48,985 nucleotides of DNA from Thermocaproicibacter sp036260805 (lineage in GTDB: Bacteria > Bacillota > Clostridia > Oscillospirales > Acutalibacteraceae). Shown here one piece after another: positions 16,045 through 23,688 of the stretch (positions are counted from its first letter, which is position 1; each line of letters begins with the position of its first letter). The notes beneath the pieces are model-generated. The model worked only from the letters and a program-made list of their open reading frames with translations, was not told the DNA's origin and did no database searches. The DNA is taken from assembly GCA_036260805.1 (NCBI GenBank), contig DATALZ010000028.1, forward strand, positions 1 through 48,985, written 5' to 3'. The translations under genes and the position numbers were made by a program.

Positions 16045-16600
16045 AAAATCCTCCGGTTAATTTTTCTTTGGGTAAGGTTTTTTGCAGCTTTTTCAAAAGT
16101 TCAATATCCAATTCAATATGTTTTCGCCCGTTCTCAAAAATAGCTTTCACGTAGTCGGGCAATTCTGTATTATAAAATCTTGCTTTTGCTATTTCGCCGT
16201 TATTCCATTCATCCAGTTCGTCTTTCAACATATCGATTTGTTTCTTAATTAGAGGAAGAACTTCTTCTAATTGTGAATTATCTAAAAAACTTAATGCACC
16301 ATAAATATTTGATGGAAAATGCAGACATGGTTTTTGCCAGGCTTCTTTCAGTAACTTTGCAAATTCTTCTTTCCCGGTTGGAGTTATTTCATAGATTGAC
16401 TTTAACCGATTTCCTGTTTTCTCGGTTCCTTTCAGAATAACCATCCCTTCCTTTTCAAGCTTTTTCAGTGCGTGATAGACTGAGCCTGGGAGTATCCCCG
16501 CCCACTGCTCGGTTTGACTGACTTGAAGAATCAGTTGAATTTGATATCCAGACATAGGCCACTGCATGAGACAGCCCAAGACCGCTAAACGCGTTAGCAT
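16022..16600 (-). CDS. PadR-family transcriptional regulator
   Basis: A 192-residue winged-helix repressor: MLTRLAVLGCLMQWPMSGYQ, PGSVYHALKKLEKEGMV, then KSIYEITPTGKEEF, all typical of PadR. A C-terminal helical dimerisation domain (PadR_C-like) follows. The ATG at 16600 has AGGAG 8 nt upstream. The open frame extends to 16930 but would begin upstream of the promoter at 16647-16675 and inside the methyltransferase gene, so it is rejected. It is encoded just before, and overlapping, the MFS pump it probably represses; PadR proteins are often released by phenolic or drug ligands. Confidence 0.9.
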   Translation of the reverse strand: MLTRLAVLGCLMQWPMSGYQIQLILQVSQTEQWAGILPGSVYHALKKLEKEGMVILKGTEKTGNRLKSIYEITPTGKEEFAKLLKEAWQKPCLHFPSNIYGALSFLDNSQLEEVLPLIKKQIDMLKDELDEWNNGEIAKARFYNTELPDYVKAIFENGRKHIELDIELLKKLQKTLPKEKLTGGFYGKPNDQ

Positions 16601-16630
16601 ATGTTTCACTCCTAATTTAGTTATCATTGT

Positions 16631-16675
16631 ATAATCAACGTTGACTATTTTAACATTCATATTTTTCTTTGTCAA
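16631..16675 (-). promoter_or_regulatory. PadR-MFS promoter with palindromic operator
   Basis: On the minus strand a perfect TTGACA (16670-16675) and TAAAAT (16647-16652) are 17 nt apart. Immediately downstream, TCAACGTTGA (16635-16644) is a 10-bp perfect palindrome, extendable to 18 bp (16631-16648) with one mismatch pair. A repressor bound here would block RNA polymerase. The PadR protein encoded next is the obvious candidate. Confidence 0.7.
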
Positions 16676-16762
16676 GTTGATTCTTCGCTGAAAATGCAGG
16701 CCTTTCAAAGTAATCATGTAATTGTATTTAGTTTTCAGGCACATGCACTTTGTACACAAAAG

Positions 16763-16796
16763 AGGCAGACACCGGCTAAGTAGCTGGTGCCTGCCT
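16763..16796 (-). terminator. Terminator after the methyltransferase gene
   Basis: A 34-nt hairpin (AGGCAG.. to ..CTGCCT) with a strong G+C stem and a few mismatches, followed on the minus strand by CTTTTGTG. It lies 34 nt past the methyltransferase stop and closes the second arsenic-linked operon. Confidence 0.6.
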
Positions 16797-16829
16797 AATG
16801 CACTCCGGAAGGAAAATCGCCCACACAGA

Positions 16830-17453
16830 TTATTTTTCACCGTACGCCACAAAGATACTGATGCTGGCGTTTTCACATCCGCATTTTGATTCGGAGCAGC
16901 AATTCCCACCGGCGCAATCGACGGCTGCATTTCTAAGCCCGGCTTCTGTGAGCCAGTTCTTAATATCTTCGCGCTGAAAGCCCATCCAGCGGTCGTGCTG
17001 TTCGGTCCTTAAAAATTCATGGTGATGCTCATCTAAATCCGTAATCACTAATTTGCCGCCCGGCTTTAGAATTCGAACCATCTCTTTTATCGCAGAAAGC
17101 GGGTTTTCCACATGATGCAAGTACATGTTTGCCATTGCATAATCAACCGCGCCATTCTCAATCGGCAGCTTTTCCGATTCTCCCAGTCGATAATCGATAT
17201 TGCCGTTTGAGCCGAATTTCTTTTTCATTTGGTCAAGCATTTCTTTGGAATTATCAACGGCGATTACTTTTAGACCGTGGTTTAAAAGAGCTTCTGTAAT
17301 AAATCCGGTTCCCGCGCCGATATCGGCGGCAATTTTACCTTGATGTACGTTTGCGGCAGAACAGGCTTTTTCCCGAATATCGTCCGAAAAGAAACCTTTG
17401 CGCATTGTATCCCATTGGGACGCTACGTCTTTAAAATATTCTTTACTTCCCAT
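16830..17453 (-). CDS. SAM-dependent methyltransferase with C-terminal Cys cluster
   Basis: A 207-residue class I methyltransferase. Motif I is AADIGAGTGFIT (~42-53), the motif II acid is VIAVDNS (~65-71), then ANMYLHHVENP and ILKPGGKLVITDLDEHH. The C-terminal GGNCCSESKCGC gives four close cysteines suited to binding a soft metal or metalloid. Being last in an operon next to ars genes suggests arsenite or another thiophilic substrate, but the layout differs from classical ArsM, which is larger. The ATG at 17453 follows GGAG by 8 nt; a GTG at 17462 is possible. It starts 20 nt after the small peptide gene. Confidence 0.8.
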   Translation of the reverse strand: MGSKEYFKDVASQWDTMRKGFFSDDIREKACSAANVHQGKIAADIGAGTGFITEALLNHGLKVIAVDNSKEMLDQMKKKFGSNGNIDYRLGESEKLPIENGAVDYAMANMYLHHVENPLSAIKEMVRILKPGGKLVITDLDEHHHEFLRTEQHDRWMGFQREDIKNWLTEAGLRNAAVDCAGGNCCSESKCGCENASISIFVAYGEK

Positions 17454-17473
17454 TCCAATCACTCCAATCGTAT

Positions 17474-17614
17474 TCAGCAGCAGTGCTTGTGCAGAATGTC
17501 ACGCTTGCACTCGATTCTGCAGTACTTTTCCATAACCTCGCTTCTGTTATCGTTCGGTATGAAGAATCCTATTACCGCAGCGGCAATAAATAAAATCATC
17601 AGGATGTATTCCAA
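17474..17614 (-). CDS. Small 46-residue membrane protein with Cys-rich tail
   Basis: An unlisted small gene: TTG at 17614 preceded by AAAGGAG with 9-nt spacing. It lies 15 nt after the acetyltransferase stop and ends 20 nt before the methyltransferase start, so it fits an operon member exactly. Residues 1-19 form one TM helix (YILMILFIAAAVIGFF). The polar tail has four cysteines (YCRIEC.. and ..HKHCC) and two histidines, a plausible metal- or metalloid-binding tail. I do not recognise a family. Role in arsenic handling is inference from position and cysteines. Confidence 0.6.
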   Translation of the reverse strand: MEYILMILFIAAAVIGFFIPNDNRSEVMEKYCRIECKRDILHKHCC

Positions 17615-17629
17615 AGCGAGACACTCCTT

Positions 17630-18127
17630 TCAATCGGTACCCGCGACAGAGCTTCTTCGCTCCATTAGCACGGTACTGCGCCATTTGCCATTGATATCCC
17701 TGCCGATTCTCTCACGGAATCCTACCCGGCGGAAACCGCATTTCTCATGCAGTCTGATGCTCGGTTCATTATCTTCCATAATGCCTGACTGGAGCAGCCA
17801 GAAACCGGCTTTCTCAGATTCCTGAATCAGATGCTTCAATAATTGTTCTCCAAGTCCTTTTCCCCGTGCCCCCGCAGCTATGTAGATACTTAACTCAGCT
17901 ACGCCGGAATAAACCGGGCGGCTGCTGACTTTGGACAGAGAAACCCAGCCTAGCACTTGATCGTTTTCAACCGCTGAAAATCTGCATTCTGAAATATGCG
18001 CTGAATCCCATTTACCATAAGAAGGTATTTCATATTGAAATGTTGCCTTCCCAGTTGCAATACCTTGCCGGTATATTTCAGAAACATCCGGCCAGTCTTC
18101 TTCCGTCATTGGACGTATCAATATCAT
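17630..18127 (-). CDS. GNAT acetyltransferase, phosphinothricin/arsinothricin type (ArsN-like)
   Basis: A 165-residue GNAT enzyme. The acetyl-CoA loop is GARGKGLGEQLL (~85-97), with the PAT-type pattern YSGVAELSIYI before it and LHEKCGFRRVGFRERIG after it. The C-terminal GKWRSTVLMER is shared by phosphinothricin N-acetyltransferases. Such enzymes near ars genes (ArsN1) acetylate the organoarsenical antibiotic arsinothricin. It sits 12 nt after a MarR gene and next to an ars operon, supporting that role, though methionine sulfoximine or another amine could be the substrate. Cytosolic. Confidence 0.8.
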   Translation of the reverse strand: MILIRPMTEEDWPDVSEIYRQGIATGKATFQYEIPSYGKWDSAHISECRFSAVENDQVLGWVSLSKVSSRPVYSGVAELSIYIAAGARGKGLGEQLLKHLIQESEKAGFWLLQSGIMEDNEPSIRLHEKCGFRRVGFRERIGRDINGKWRSTVLMERRSSVAGTD

Positions 18128-18139
18128 TGCAGTTCTCCT

Positions 18140-18580
18140 TTAAAGTTGGCATTTTGAAATGGCATCCAGTAAAATTTGAATACTTTCCATGACCTGATTC
18201 TGTTTGTTTTCTGGAATTGCCGTATAAATTTTCTGAAAGTATGCGTTCATGTCTTTTTCAACCTTGTGAAATTGTTCCAGTCCGCTTTCTGTCAGTGAAA
18301 TGGTCACATAGCGTCTGTCATTCGGGTCAATGTTTCTTGATGCTAAATTACTTGTAACAAGTTTATTCACGGTTCTGCTCATGGAGCTGTTTTCAATGTC
18401 CAATTTGTCCGAAAGTTCATTCAAAGAGATTCTCCCGGCACGCCCAATCTCGACTAAAGCGTGGCATTGGGCCAGCGTGACGCTGCAGCAGGCATTCTGT
18501 GTTTCCTGCAAGATTCCGAGTTTTCTTTCCAATTCCCGAATCAGTTCACGCAGTTGATTCGGGCTTTCCATCTGATTCAT
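18140..18580 (-). CDS. MarR-family regulator with N-terminal Cys triad
   Basis: A 146-residue winged-helix dimer. LNELSDKLDIENSSMSRTVNKL is the recognition region (~70-91), followed by the wing DPNDRRYVTISLT. Cys31, Cys32 and Cys39 (CCSVTLAQC) sit at the dimerisation/DNA-binding interface helix and could sense arsenite or oxidants. The ATG at 18580 has AGAGGTGG in front; a GTG at 18589 is the alternative. It heads an operon with the acetyltransferase, the small Cys peptide and the methyltransferase. A perfect inverted repeat lies 14-41 nt upstream and is probably its operator. Confidence 0.87.
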   Translation of the reverse strand: MNQMESPNQLRELIRELERKLGILQETQNACCSVTLAQCHALVEIGRAGRISLNELSDKLDIENSSMSRTVNKLVTSNLASRNIDPNDRRYVTISLTESGLEQFHKVEKDMNAYFQKIYTAIPENKQNQVMESIQILLDAISKCQL

Positions 18581-18594
18581 ATTATCCACCTCTT

Positions 18595-18621
18595 ACAACT
18601 ATTATGCTATACAATAGTTGT
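18595..18621 (-). promoter_or_regulatory. MarR operator candidate
   Basis: ACAACTATT (18595-18603) and AATAGTTGT (18613-18621) are perfect 9-bp arms with a 9-nt spacer, just upstream of the MarR start. Likely -35 (TTGTAT) and -10 (CATAAT) sequences on the minus strand bracket or overlap it, but the exact promoter is not certain. Confidence 0.65.
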
Positions 18622-18646
18622 TCAATACAAGTATTATGCAAAATTT

Positions 18647-18670
18647 GTGAGGCGTCTTAAAACGCCTCAC
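18647..18670 (-). terminator. Hairpin between arsC and the marR operon
   Basis: GTGAGGCG (18647-18654) pairs exactly with CGCCTCAC (18663-18670) around 8 nt. On the minus strand it follows the arsC stop by 7 nt and is followed by an AAATTTT run. It probably ends the first ars operon and separates it from the MarR-led one. On the plus strand it is followed by TTTT. Confidence 0.65.
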
Positions 18671-18677
18671 TTTTCCG

Positions 18678-19082
18678 TCAAAGTTTTGGGATATGATTCA
18701 TTAATTCAGTTATTTTTTCTTTTATAATGTTTGCTGTTTTCACAAAATCGTCCTTTGGCTTTCCAGTTGGGTCTTCCAGCCCCCAGTCTTCGCGATGCCT
18801 GCAGGGAAGGTAAGGGCATTGCACTCCGCAGCCCATGGTGACGACAATATCAGCCGATGGAAGTTCCTCTAAAAGTTTTGGTCGTTGGCTGAGAGTCATG
18901 TCAACCCCATAAAGCTCTTTAATGGTTTCCACTGCATTCGGATTGATTTCCTTTTTCACCTCGGTGCCCGCCGAGTAAGCTTCAAAAATATCGGCTGCGA
19001 TTATTTTGCAGATGGCTTCGGCCATTTGAGAACGGCAGGAATTATGAGTGCAGACAAATGCAACTTTGAGTTTTGCGCTCAT
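18678..19082 (-). CDS. arsC: Arsenate reductase, thioredoxin-coupled
   Basis: A 134-residue enzyme with the low-molecular-weight tyrosine-phosphatase fold that reduces arsenate to arsenite. The phosphate loop CTHNSCR supplies catalytic Cys11 and Arg17. The redox cysteines lie in MGCGVQCPYLPC (85-94), matching the three-cysteine relay of thioredoxin-dependent ArsC. EDPTGK carries the general-acid Asp. It follows the efflux gene by 25 nt, so arsenite is made beside its exporter. Last gene of the arsR-led operon. Confidence 0.93.
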   Translation of the reverse strand: MSAKLKVAFVCTHNSCRSQMAEAICKIIAADIFEAYSAGTEVKKEINPNAVETIKELYGVDMTLSQRPKLLEELPSADIVVTMGCGVQCPYLPCRHREDWGLEDPTGKPKDDFVKTANIIKEKITELMNHIPKL

Positions 19083-19107
19083 TCTAATGTCCTTTCTTTG
19101 GACGCAC

Positions 19108-20181
19108 TCATTTCTTTTTCAGTGGTAAGCCGTCCTTATCAAACAATTTGCTTTTGAAGTAAAGTGCTAACCGCACCAGCAGAATCATTACCGGCACCTC
19201 AATCAGCGGGCCGATAACAGCGGCGAACGCCTGACCGGAACCAATCCCGAAAACGGCGACCGATACTGCTATTGCCAGTTCAAAATTATTGCTTGCTGCG
19301 GTCAGGGAAAGTGTGGCAGTCTGGTCATACTGAAATTTGCCCTTGTAGGAGATAAAGAAACTGATCAGGAACATCAGCGTGAAGTAAAGAAGCAGCGGGA
19401 TTGCAATCTGTACTACGTCCAAAGGAAGCTCCACAATATATTTCCCTTTCAGCATGAACATAATCACGATCGTGTAAAGCAGAGAAATAAGGGCAAGCGG
19501 AGAAATTTTCGGAATAAAGGCCGTGTTCAGCCATTCTTTTCCCTTAAGGCGTAAGATTGCAAAGCGTGTGATAATTCCCGCTGCAAAGGGAATTCCAAGG
19601 TAAAACAGCACGCTGCGCGCGATGTCCAGCATCGAAACATGGATTGCTTTGCCGCCCCAGGAAAGATGGAACGCCTGCGGCAGAACGGTTGCAAAGAACC
19701 AGATATAAACGGAGTAAAGCAGAATCTGAAAGATTGCGTTCAACGCCACAAGCGCCGCACAGTATTCGTTGTCGCCTTTTGCGAGCGTATTCCAGATGAT
19801 TACCATCGCAATGCAGCGCGCAAGGCCGATTACAATAATGCCGATTGCATATTCCGGTTTATCCGGCAGAAAGACAGCCGCAAGAATAAACATCAAAACC
19901 GGGCCGATCACCCAGTTCTGCCAAAGAGAAAATCCGAATACCTTTTTGTTGCCTGCAACTTTGCCGATTTCCTCATACTTCACTTTCACCAGCGGCGGGT
20001 ACATCATAAGAATTAGCCCCACCGCGATGGGCCATGATATGGTACCGGTGCTCAAATTGCCGATTGCATTCGCCGCAGAGGGGAATACGTTGCCCAGAAT
20101 GACGCCAATAGCCATAGCGGTAAAAATCCAAAGCGTTAAGAATCGGTCTAAAAATGATAGTTTTCCTCCGGCCTTTTCCAT
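19108..20181 (-). CDS. acr3: Arsenite efflux permease, Acr3 family
   Basis: A 357-residue membrane protein with ten predicted TM segments. Recognisable Acr3 features are MMYPPLVKVKYEE in the second segment region, WNTLAKGDNEYCAALVALN, and LTAASNNFELAIAVSVAVFG near the end. It expels arsenite (as the thiol-free anion) across the cell membrane. It lies between arsA and arsC on the same strand. With ArsA present the pump may be ATP-driven rather than only proton-motive-force-driven, as proposed for ArsAB. It is sometimes annotated arsB, but the sequence type is Acr3. Confidence 0.94.
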   Translation of the reverse strand: MEKAGGKLSFLDRFLTLWIFTAMAIGVILGNVFPSAANAIGNLSTGTISWPIAVGLILMMYPPLVKVKYEEIGKVAGNKKVFGFSLWQNWVIGPVLMFILAAVFLPDKPEYAIGIIVIGLARCIAMVIIWNTLAKGDNEYCAALVALNAIFQILLYSVYIWFFATVLPQAFHLSWGGKAIHVSMLDIARSVLFYLGIPFAAGIITRFAILRLKGKEWLNTAFIPKISPLALISLLYTIVIMFMLKGKYIVELPLDVVQIAIPLLLYFTLMFLISFFISYKGKFQYDQTATLSLTAASNNFELAIAVSVAVFGIGSGQAFAAVIGPLIEVPVMILLVRLALYFKSKLFDKDGLPLKKK

Positions 20182-20203
20182 ATGTTCTCCTCCAAATATT
20201 TGT

Positions 20204-21955
20204 TTAAAGCAGTTCCAAAAGTTTTTCGCCTTTTACTTCGAAAGGTTTCCATGGGATTACCGCATATTTGCCTTTTGATATTTCACCGACTTTTTGAATC
20301 CACTGTAATTCATTCGCTGCTTTCGCCTTTAAAAATTCGCTTGTGGTATCAGTCATGGAATAGCTTGCGTTGATCACCCACCACTTTACGGCAAGCCCAG
20401 CCCGATTTAAATCGTCCAGCAGACGCTGGGCCTCATAGTACGGTGTGGTTTCCGCAAGTGTGACAATGACAACTTCCGTTTCCTTTGCATTTTTTAACCT
20501 TGGGAGCAGCTCCTTTTCAGCGGCTGAGACATCGCCGCCGGAGTTTTCAATCTGCTGGTTATAGCTTTGCGTGGATTCCAGCAAAAGAATCGTATGTCCG
20601 GTAGGGGCGGTGTCCAGTATAACAGTTTCTTCTCTGCTCTTTGCGACGATATCCGCAAATGCCCGGAATACGGCAATTTCCTGTGTGCATGGAGAACGAA
20701 GGTCTTCCTTTACATATTCAAGATCATCTTCCGACATGGTCTGCCGGGCTTTGGCGAGAACTTCTTCCTGGTATTTTTTCAATTCCCCCTTTTCGTCGAT
20801 ATGGCTGACGGAAATCCCATTTTCCTGCCCCATTACAAGGTTTAAATGGTCGGCAGGGTCTGTGGTCGCAAGCCGCACTTTTTGACCCTTCCGGCTTAGG
20901 CCGAGAGCGATGGCAGCGGCAACCGTCGTTTTCCCAACGCCGCCCTTTCCCATAGTAAAGACAACCTTTTTGCCTGAATCATAAATTTCATTTACGATGT
21001 CTGAAAGTTCATAGGCGTCGGGATGCTTAGACGCGCTTCCGCCGGTTACGCTGCCGGAATAGGACAGCATGTTCCTTACGTTCTCTATACCGGTAATATT
21101 GTAGGCCCGCAGCGGTACCATAGTGATGGAGCGCTTCAAAAGGCTTTCCGGCATATTTTCCAATGCGGTTTGCTGCTTTTCGAACAAAGCGCTTTCCACG
21201 CCGTCATTCGCGTCGTAGGATTCCAGAATTCCATTCATGATAAGTATTTGATGATTGATCTCCAGTGCTCCTAGCTCTTCGGAAGCCCTTTGAGCTTCGA
21301 GAATCGGCGCGGTTTCCGGTCTTGTTACAAGCACGAGCGTCGTAAGGCTGCCGTCTGCGAGAGTTTCAACAGCCTTTTTATAAACAGCCTTTTTGCTGTC
21401 CAGACCGGAAAGCTGCCCAAGGCATGACGCCCCGTGTTTGCTTTCGCTGATAAAACCGCTCCATGCGGACGGAAGCTGGAGCATGCGAAGCGTGTGCCCG
21501 GTGGGGGCTGTGTCAAAAATGATGTGGTCAAATTCGGCGGCCTTTTCATCGTCGGTCAGAAATGCGGAGAATTCATTGAATGCCGCAATCTCCACCGTGC
21601 AGGAACCCGAAAGCTGTTCTTCCATGTTTTGAAGTACGGAATCCGGCAGCTTTCCCCGGTATGGGCCAACCACAGACTCGCGGTATTCCGCCGCGGCAGT
21701 CAACGGATCGAGGTTCGCAACAATAAGACCCGGAACCTCTTTTATAGCTGTACCTTTGTTATTAAGTTTCAGACCGAATACATCCTGAAGATTAGATGCC
21801 GGGTCGGTGCTCACGAGCAGTACTTTTTTTCCGGAATCTGCAAGTGAAACAGCGGTAGCGCAGGCAATCGACGTTTTCCCGACGCCGCCTTTGCCGGTGA
21901 AAAACAGATATTTTGTCGATGATGTTTCAGTGGGATCATATCGCTTTATTTTCAT
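20204..21955 (-). CDS. arsA: Arsenite-activated ATPase
   Basis: A 583-residue cytosolic ATPase with two tandem P-loop halves. GKGGVGKTS lies near 20-28 and GKGGVGKTT near 338-346, each with a DTAPTGHT signal. Arsenite-binding cysteines occur as SGSCTVEIA and GASCLG in the first half and SPCTQEIA in the second, consistent with the Cys triad of E. coli ArsA. It couples ATP hydrolysis to the efflux permease. It starts 12 nt after arsD, which delivers arsenite to it. Confidence 0.95.
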   Translation of the reverse strand: MKIKRYDPTETSSTKYLFFTGKGGVGKTSIACATAVSLADSGKKVLLVSTDPASNLQDVFGLKLNNKGTAIKEVPGLIVANLDPLTAAAEYRESVVGPYRGKLPDSVLQNMEEQLSGSCTVEIAAFNEFSAFLTDDEKAAEFDHIIFDTAPTGHTLRMLQLPSAWSGFISESKHGASCLGQLSGLDSKKAVYKKAVETLADGSLTTLVLVTRPETAPILEAQRASEELGALEINHQILIMNGILESYDANDGVESALFEKQQTALENMPESLLKRSITMVPLRAYNITGIENVRNMLSYSGSVTGGSASKHPDAYELSDIVNEIYDSGKKVVFTMGKGGVGKTTVAAAIALGLSRKGQKVRLATTDPADHLNLVMGQENGISVSHIDEKGELKKYQEEVLAKARQTMSEDDLEYVKEDLRSPCTQEIAVFRAFADIVAKSREETVILDTAPTGHTILLLESTQSYNQQIENSGGDVSAAEKELLPRLKNAKETEVVIVTLAETTPYYEAQRLLDDLNRAGLAVKWWVINASYSMTDTTSEFLKAKAANELQWIQKVGEISKGKYAVIPWKPFEVKGEKLLELL

Positions 21956-21967
21956 AGTTGTATCCTT

Positions 21968-22345
21968 TTAACAGCACCCGTTCGGGCCGCAGCTGCATTT
22001 GCGGACTTTGGTCTTAACCGGGATCGACTGAATTTTGTCAAGATCAACTCCGAGATATGCTGCGAACTCTTCGTTTGTCGGGTACACGGATTCCTTTATG
22101 ATTTTCCCGTCAACGAGCGTAATTGGCAGAACATCCGCCCCCTTGCCGTTTAATTCTTTGCTGATTTCTGTGTTGTTCACAAAATCCTGCGGTACGGAGG
22201 AAAGGTTGTGCCTTTTCACTTCAATTCCCGTTTTCTTCAGGTTTTCTATTACAGCGGCAACCCGAATCAGTTCCGGATTGACGGAAGGGCCGCATACGCC
22301 GGTCGAACAGCACATGGCGGGATCGTAAATTTCCATTTTACTCAT
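21968..22345 (-). CDS. arsD: ArsD arsenite metallochaperone
   Basis: A 125-residue thioredoxin-fold chaperone that passes arsenite to ArsA. Cys12-Cys13-x4-Cys18 (MCCSTGVCG) is the essential metalloid site. A C-terminal CSCGPNGCC adds further cysteines, as in many ArsD proteins. The ATG at 22345 has AGGAG 10 nt upstream. An 80-nt gap with a palindrome separates it from arsR, so ArsR may act there too. Confidence 0.95.
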   Translation of the reverse strand: MSKMEIYDPAMCCSTGVCGPSVNPELIRVAAVIENLKKTGIEVKRHNLSSVPQDFVNNTEISKELNGKGADVLPITLVDGKIIKESVYPTNEEFAAYLGVDLDKIQSIPVKTKVRKCSCGPNGCC

Positions 22346-22378
22346 GAGAAAACAGCTCCTTATAAATAAATTTCTATG

Positions 22379-22398
22379 ATATAGAAAATATTCTATAT
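22379..22398 (-). promoter_or_regulatory. Palindrome upstream of arsD
   Basis: ATATAGAA (22379-22386), AATA, TTCTATAT (22391-22398) is a perfect 8-bp inverted repeat in the arsR-arsD gap, in an AT-rich stretch. Probable internal operator (ArsR or autoregulatory ArsD site) giving separate control of arsDA-acr3-arsC. Confidence 0.5.
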
Positions 22399-22425
22399 TT
22401 ATACTATGAAAAAAGGCTGAAAAGG

Positions 22426-22755
22426 TTATTCGCAGTCTTGTTTCTTTCCCAAAAGGGTATGGCAGATACAGTCGCTTTTCGGGCTGGTAATGTGTTTCCA
22501 GTACTCTAAAATACTATCCGCAATTTCCTGGTTGATCGTATAGTGCATCCAGGCGCCTTCGCGAACTGCGTTTACAATTCCACATTCCGTCAGTATTTTC
22601 ATGTGATAGGAGAGGGTTGGCTGAGTGATGGGGAAGGATTTTAAAATATCGCAGGCGCAAAGCTCTCCGCAGGAGAGCATATCAATAATCTTAAGCCTTG
22701 TTTCATCCGAAAGCGCCTTAAAAAGCATGGCATAGTCAGCATAATTGTTTTTCAT
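22426..22755 (-). CDS. arsR: ArsR/SmtB-family arsenite-responsive repressor
   Basis: A 109-residue winged-helix repressor. ELCACDIL (31-38) in the recognition-helix region is the ELCxCDL arsenite site, with Cys33 and Cys35 as ligands. PITQPTLSYHMKIL is the DNA-reading helix. The ATG at 22755 has AGAAGG 7 nt upstream and is preferred to the far 22791 start. It heads the ars operon and has a strong promoter just upstream at 22814-22842. Extra C-terminal cysteines (CICH, QDCE) are present. Confidence 0.93.
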   Translation of the reverse strand: MKNNYADYAMLFKALSDETRLKIIDMLSCGELCACDILKSFPITQPTLSYHMKILTECGIVNAVREGAWMHYTINQEIADSILEYWKHITSPKSDCICHTLLGKKQDCE

Positions 22756-22813
22756 GGAAAGACCTTCTGTTCCTGAATATAAATACATCAATATTGAGAA
22801 CTATCTATATGCT

Positions 22814-22842
22814 ATCATAAGCAAAAATTGATTCTTTGTCAA
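22814..22842 (-). promoter_or_regulatory. ars operon promoter
   Basis: On the minus strand TTGACA (22837-22842) and TATGAT (22814-22819) are separated by 17 nt. Just downstream, a TCAATATTGA palindrome lies between the promoter and arsR and may be the ArsR site. Confidence 0.75.
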
Positions 22843-22866
22843 TAGGTAAAAATACAGCGGAATAAC

Positions 22867-22896
22867 TTGCTGTTCCCTTTTTCTAAATAGTATAGT
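22867..22896 (+). promoter_or_regulatory. Promoter of the histidine phosphatase gene
   Basis: TTGCTG (22867-22872) and TATAGT (22891-22896) are 18 nt apart, facing away from the ars promoter. The spacer and -10 lie in an imperfect palindrome bounded by TTCTAA and TTAGAA. Confidence 0.5.
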
Positions 22897-22937
22897 ATAT
22901 TAGAACCTGTTCTTATTTTACAAAACGGAGTAATCAA

Positions 22938-23537
22938 ATGACAATCTATTTCATACGGCACGGAGAGACAGACTGGAACAGGCAGGGCCGGCTTCAGGGC
23001 CTTGAAGACATTGAACTCAACGAGAACGGCATCCGGCAGGCAGAAATCTGCGGGCAGGCTTTTCAGTCGGTTTCAATTGATAAAATTATCACAAGCCCTC
23101 TGGTACGGGCAAAACGAACCGCGGAAATTATCGCGTCGCATACCGGCAATCCGGAGGTGATTGTGGACGCGGATTTTATCGAGAGGGACTTCGGCAAACT
23201 GTCCGGCCTTACCCCGGAAGAAATGAAGCGGGTCAATGTGTCCAGAAAAAACAGCGAGATGGAAAACTGGGATCACCTTACCGGCCGCGCCATTAATGCG
23301 CTGTACCGGTACGGCAGCGGAAATTTCGGCAAAAATCTGATCATAGTGTCGCACGGCGCATTAATTAACGCAGTGCTCGCCGTCTTGTCAAACCATGAAA
23401 TCGGCACGGGAAAAACGATTCTGAAAAATACGTGCGTCAATATCCTGCATATTAGCGGCAAAACCATTCAGATTATGTCCCATAATCTCACTCCGCAGGA
23501 ATCTATCGAGGCAATCGGCCGGCAGCCGCGTAGGTAA
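22938..23537 (+). CDS. Histidine phosphatase family protein
   Basis: A 199-residue cytosolic protein of the phosphoglycerate-mutase-like superfamily. YFIRHGETDWNRQGRLQG supplies the catalytic RHG histidine, and the second catalytic His is in VSHGALINAVL (~139). A conserved TSPLVRAKRTAEI region binds phosphate. Members include CobC (alpha-ribazole phosphatase) and broad phosphatases, and the substrate here is not deducible. An ACGGAG ribosome site precedes the ATG. Single-gene unit, divergent from the ars operon. Confidence 0.88.
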   Translation: MTIYFIRHGETDWNRQGRLQGLEDIELNENGIRQAEICGQAFQSVSIDKIITSPLVRAKRTAEIIASHTGNPEVIVDADFIERDFGKLSGLTPEEMKRVNVSRKNSEMENWDHLTGRAINALYRYGSGNFGKNLIIVSHGALINAVLAVLSNHEIGTGKTILKNTCVNILHISGKTIQIMSHNLTPQESIEAIGRQPRR

Positions 23538-23688
23538 TCGTATCCATATCTATAATAAGATGAGTTGTTGAACATCCTTGAACTGTTTCAACTACAATTC
23601 CCTGCGGCATTCATTATGGCAGTATGAATGTATGCTGCAGCCGGTAAAATAACAGTGGATTACCGTAAGATTATGAACCCGTTTTTCC

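Noticed and set aside
16601..16930. N-terminal extension of the PadR open frame
   Set aside because: It would start upstream of a consensus promoter and inside the methyltransferase gene; the ATG at 16600 has a good ribosome site.
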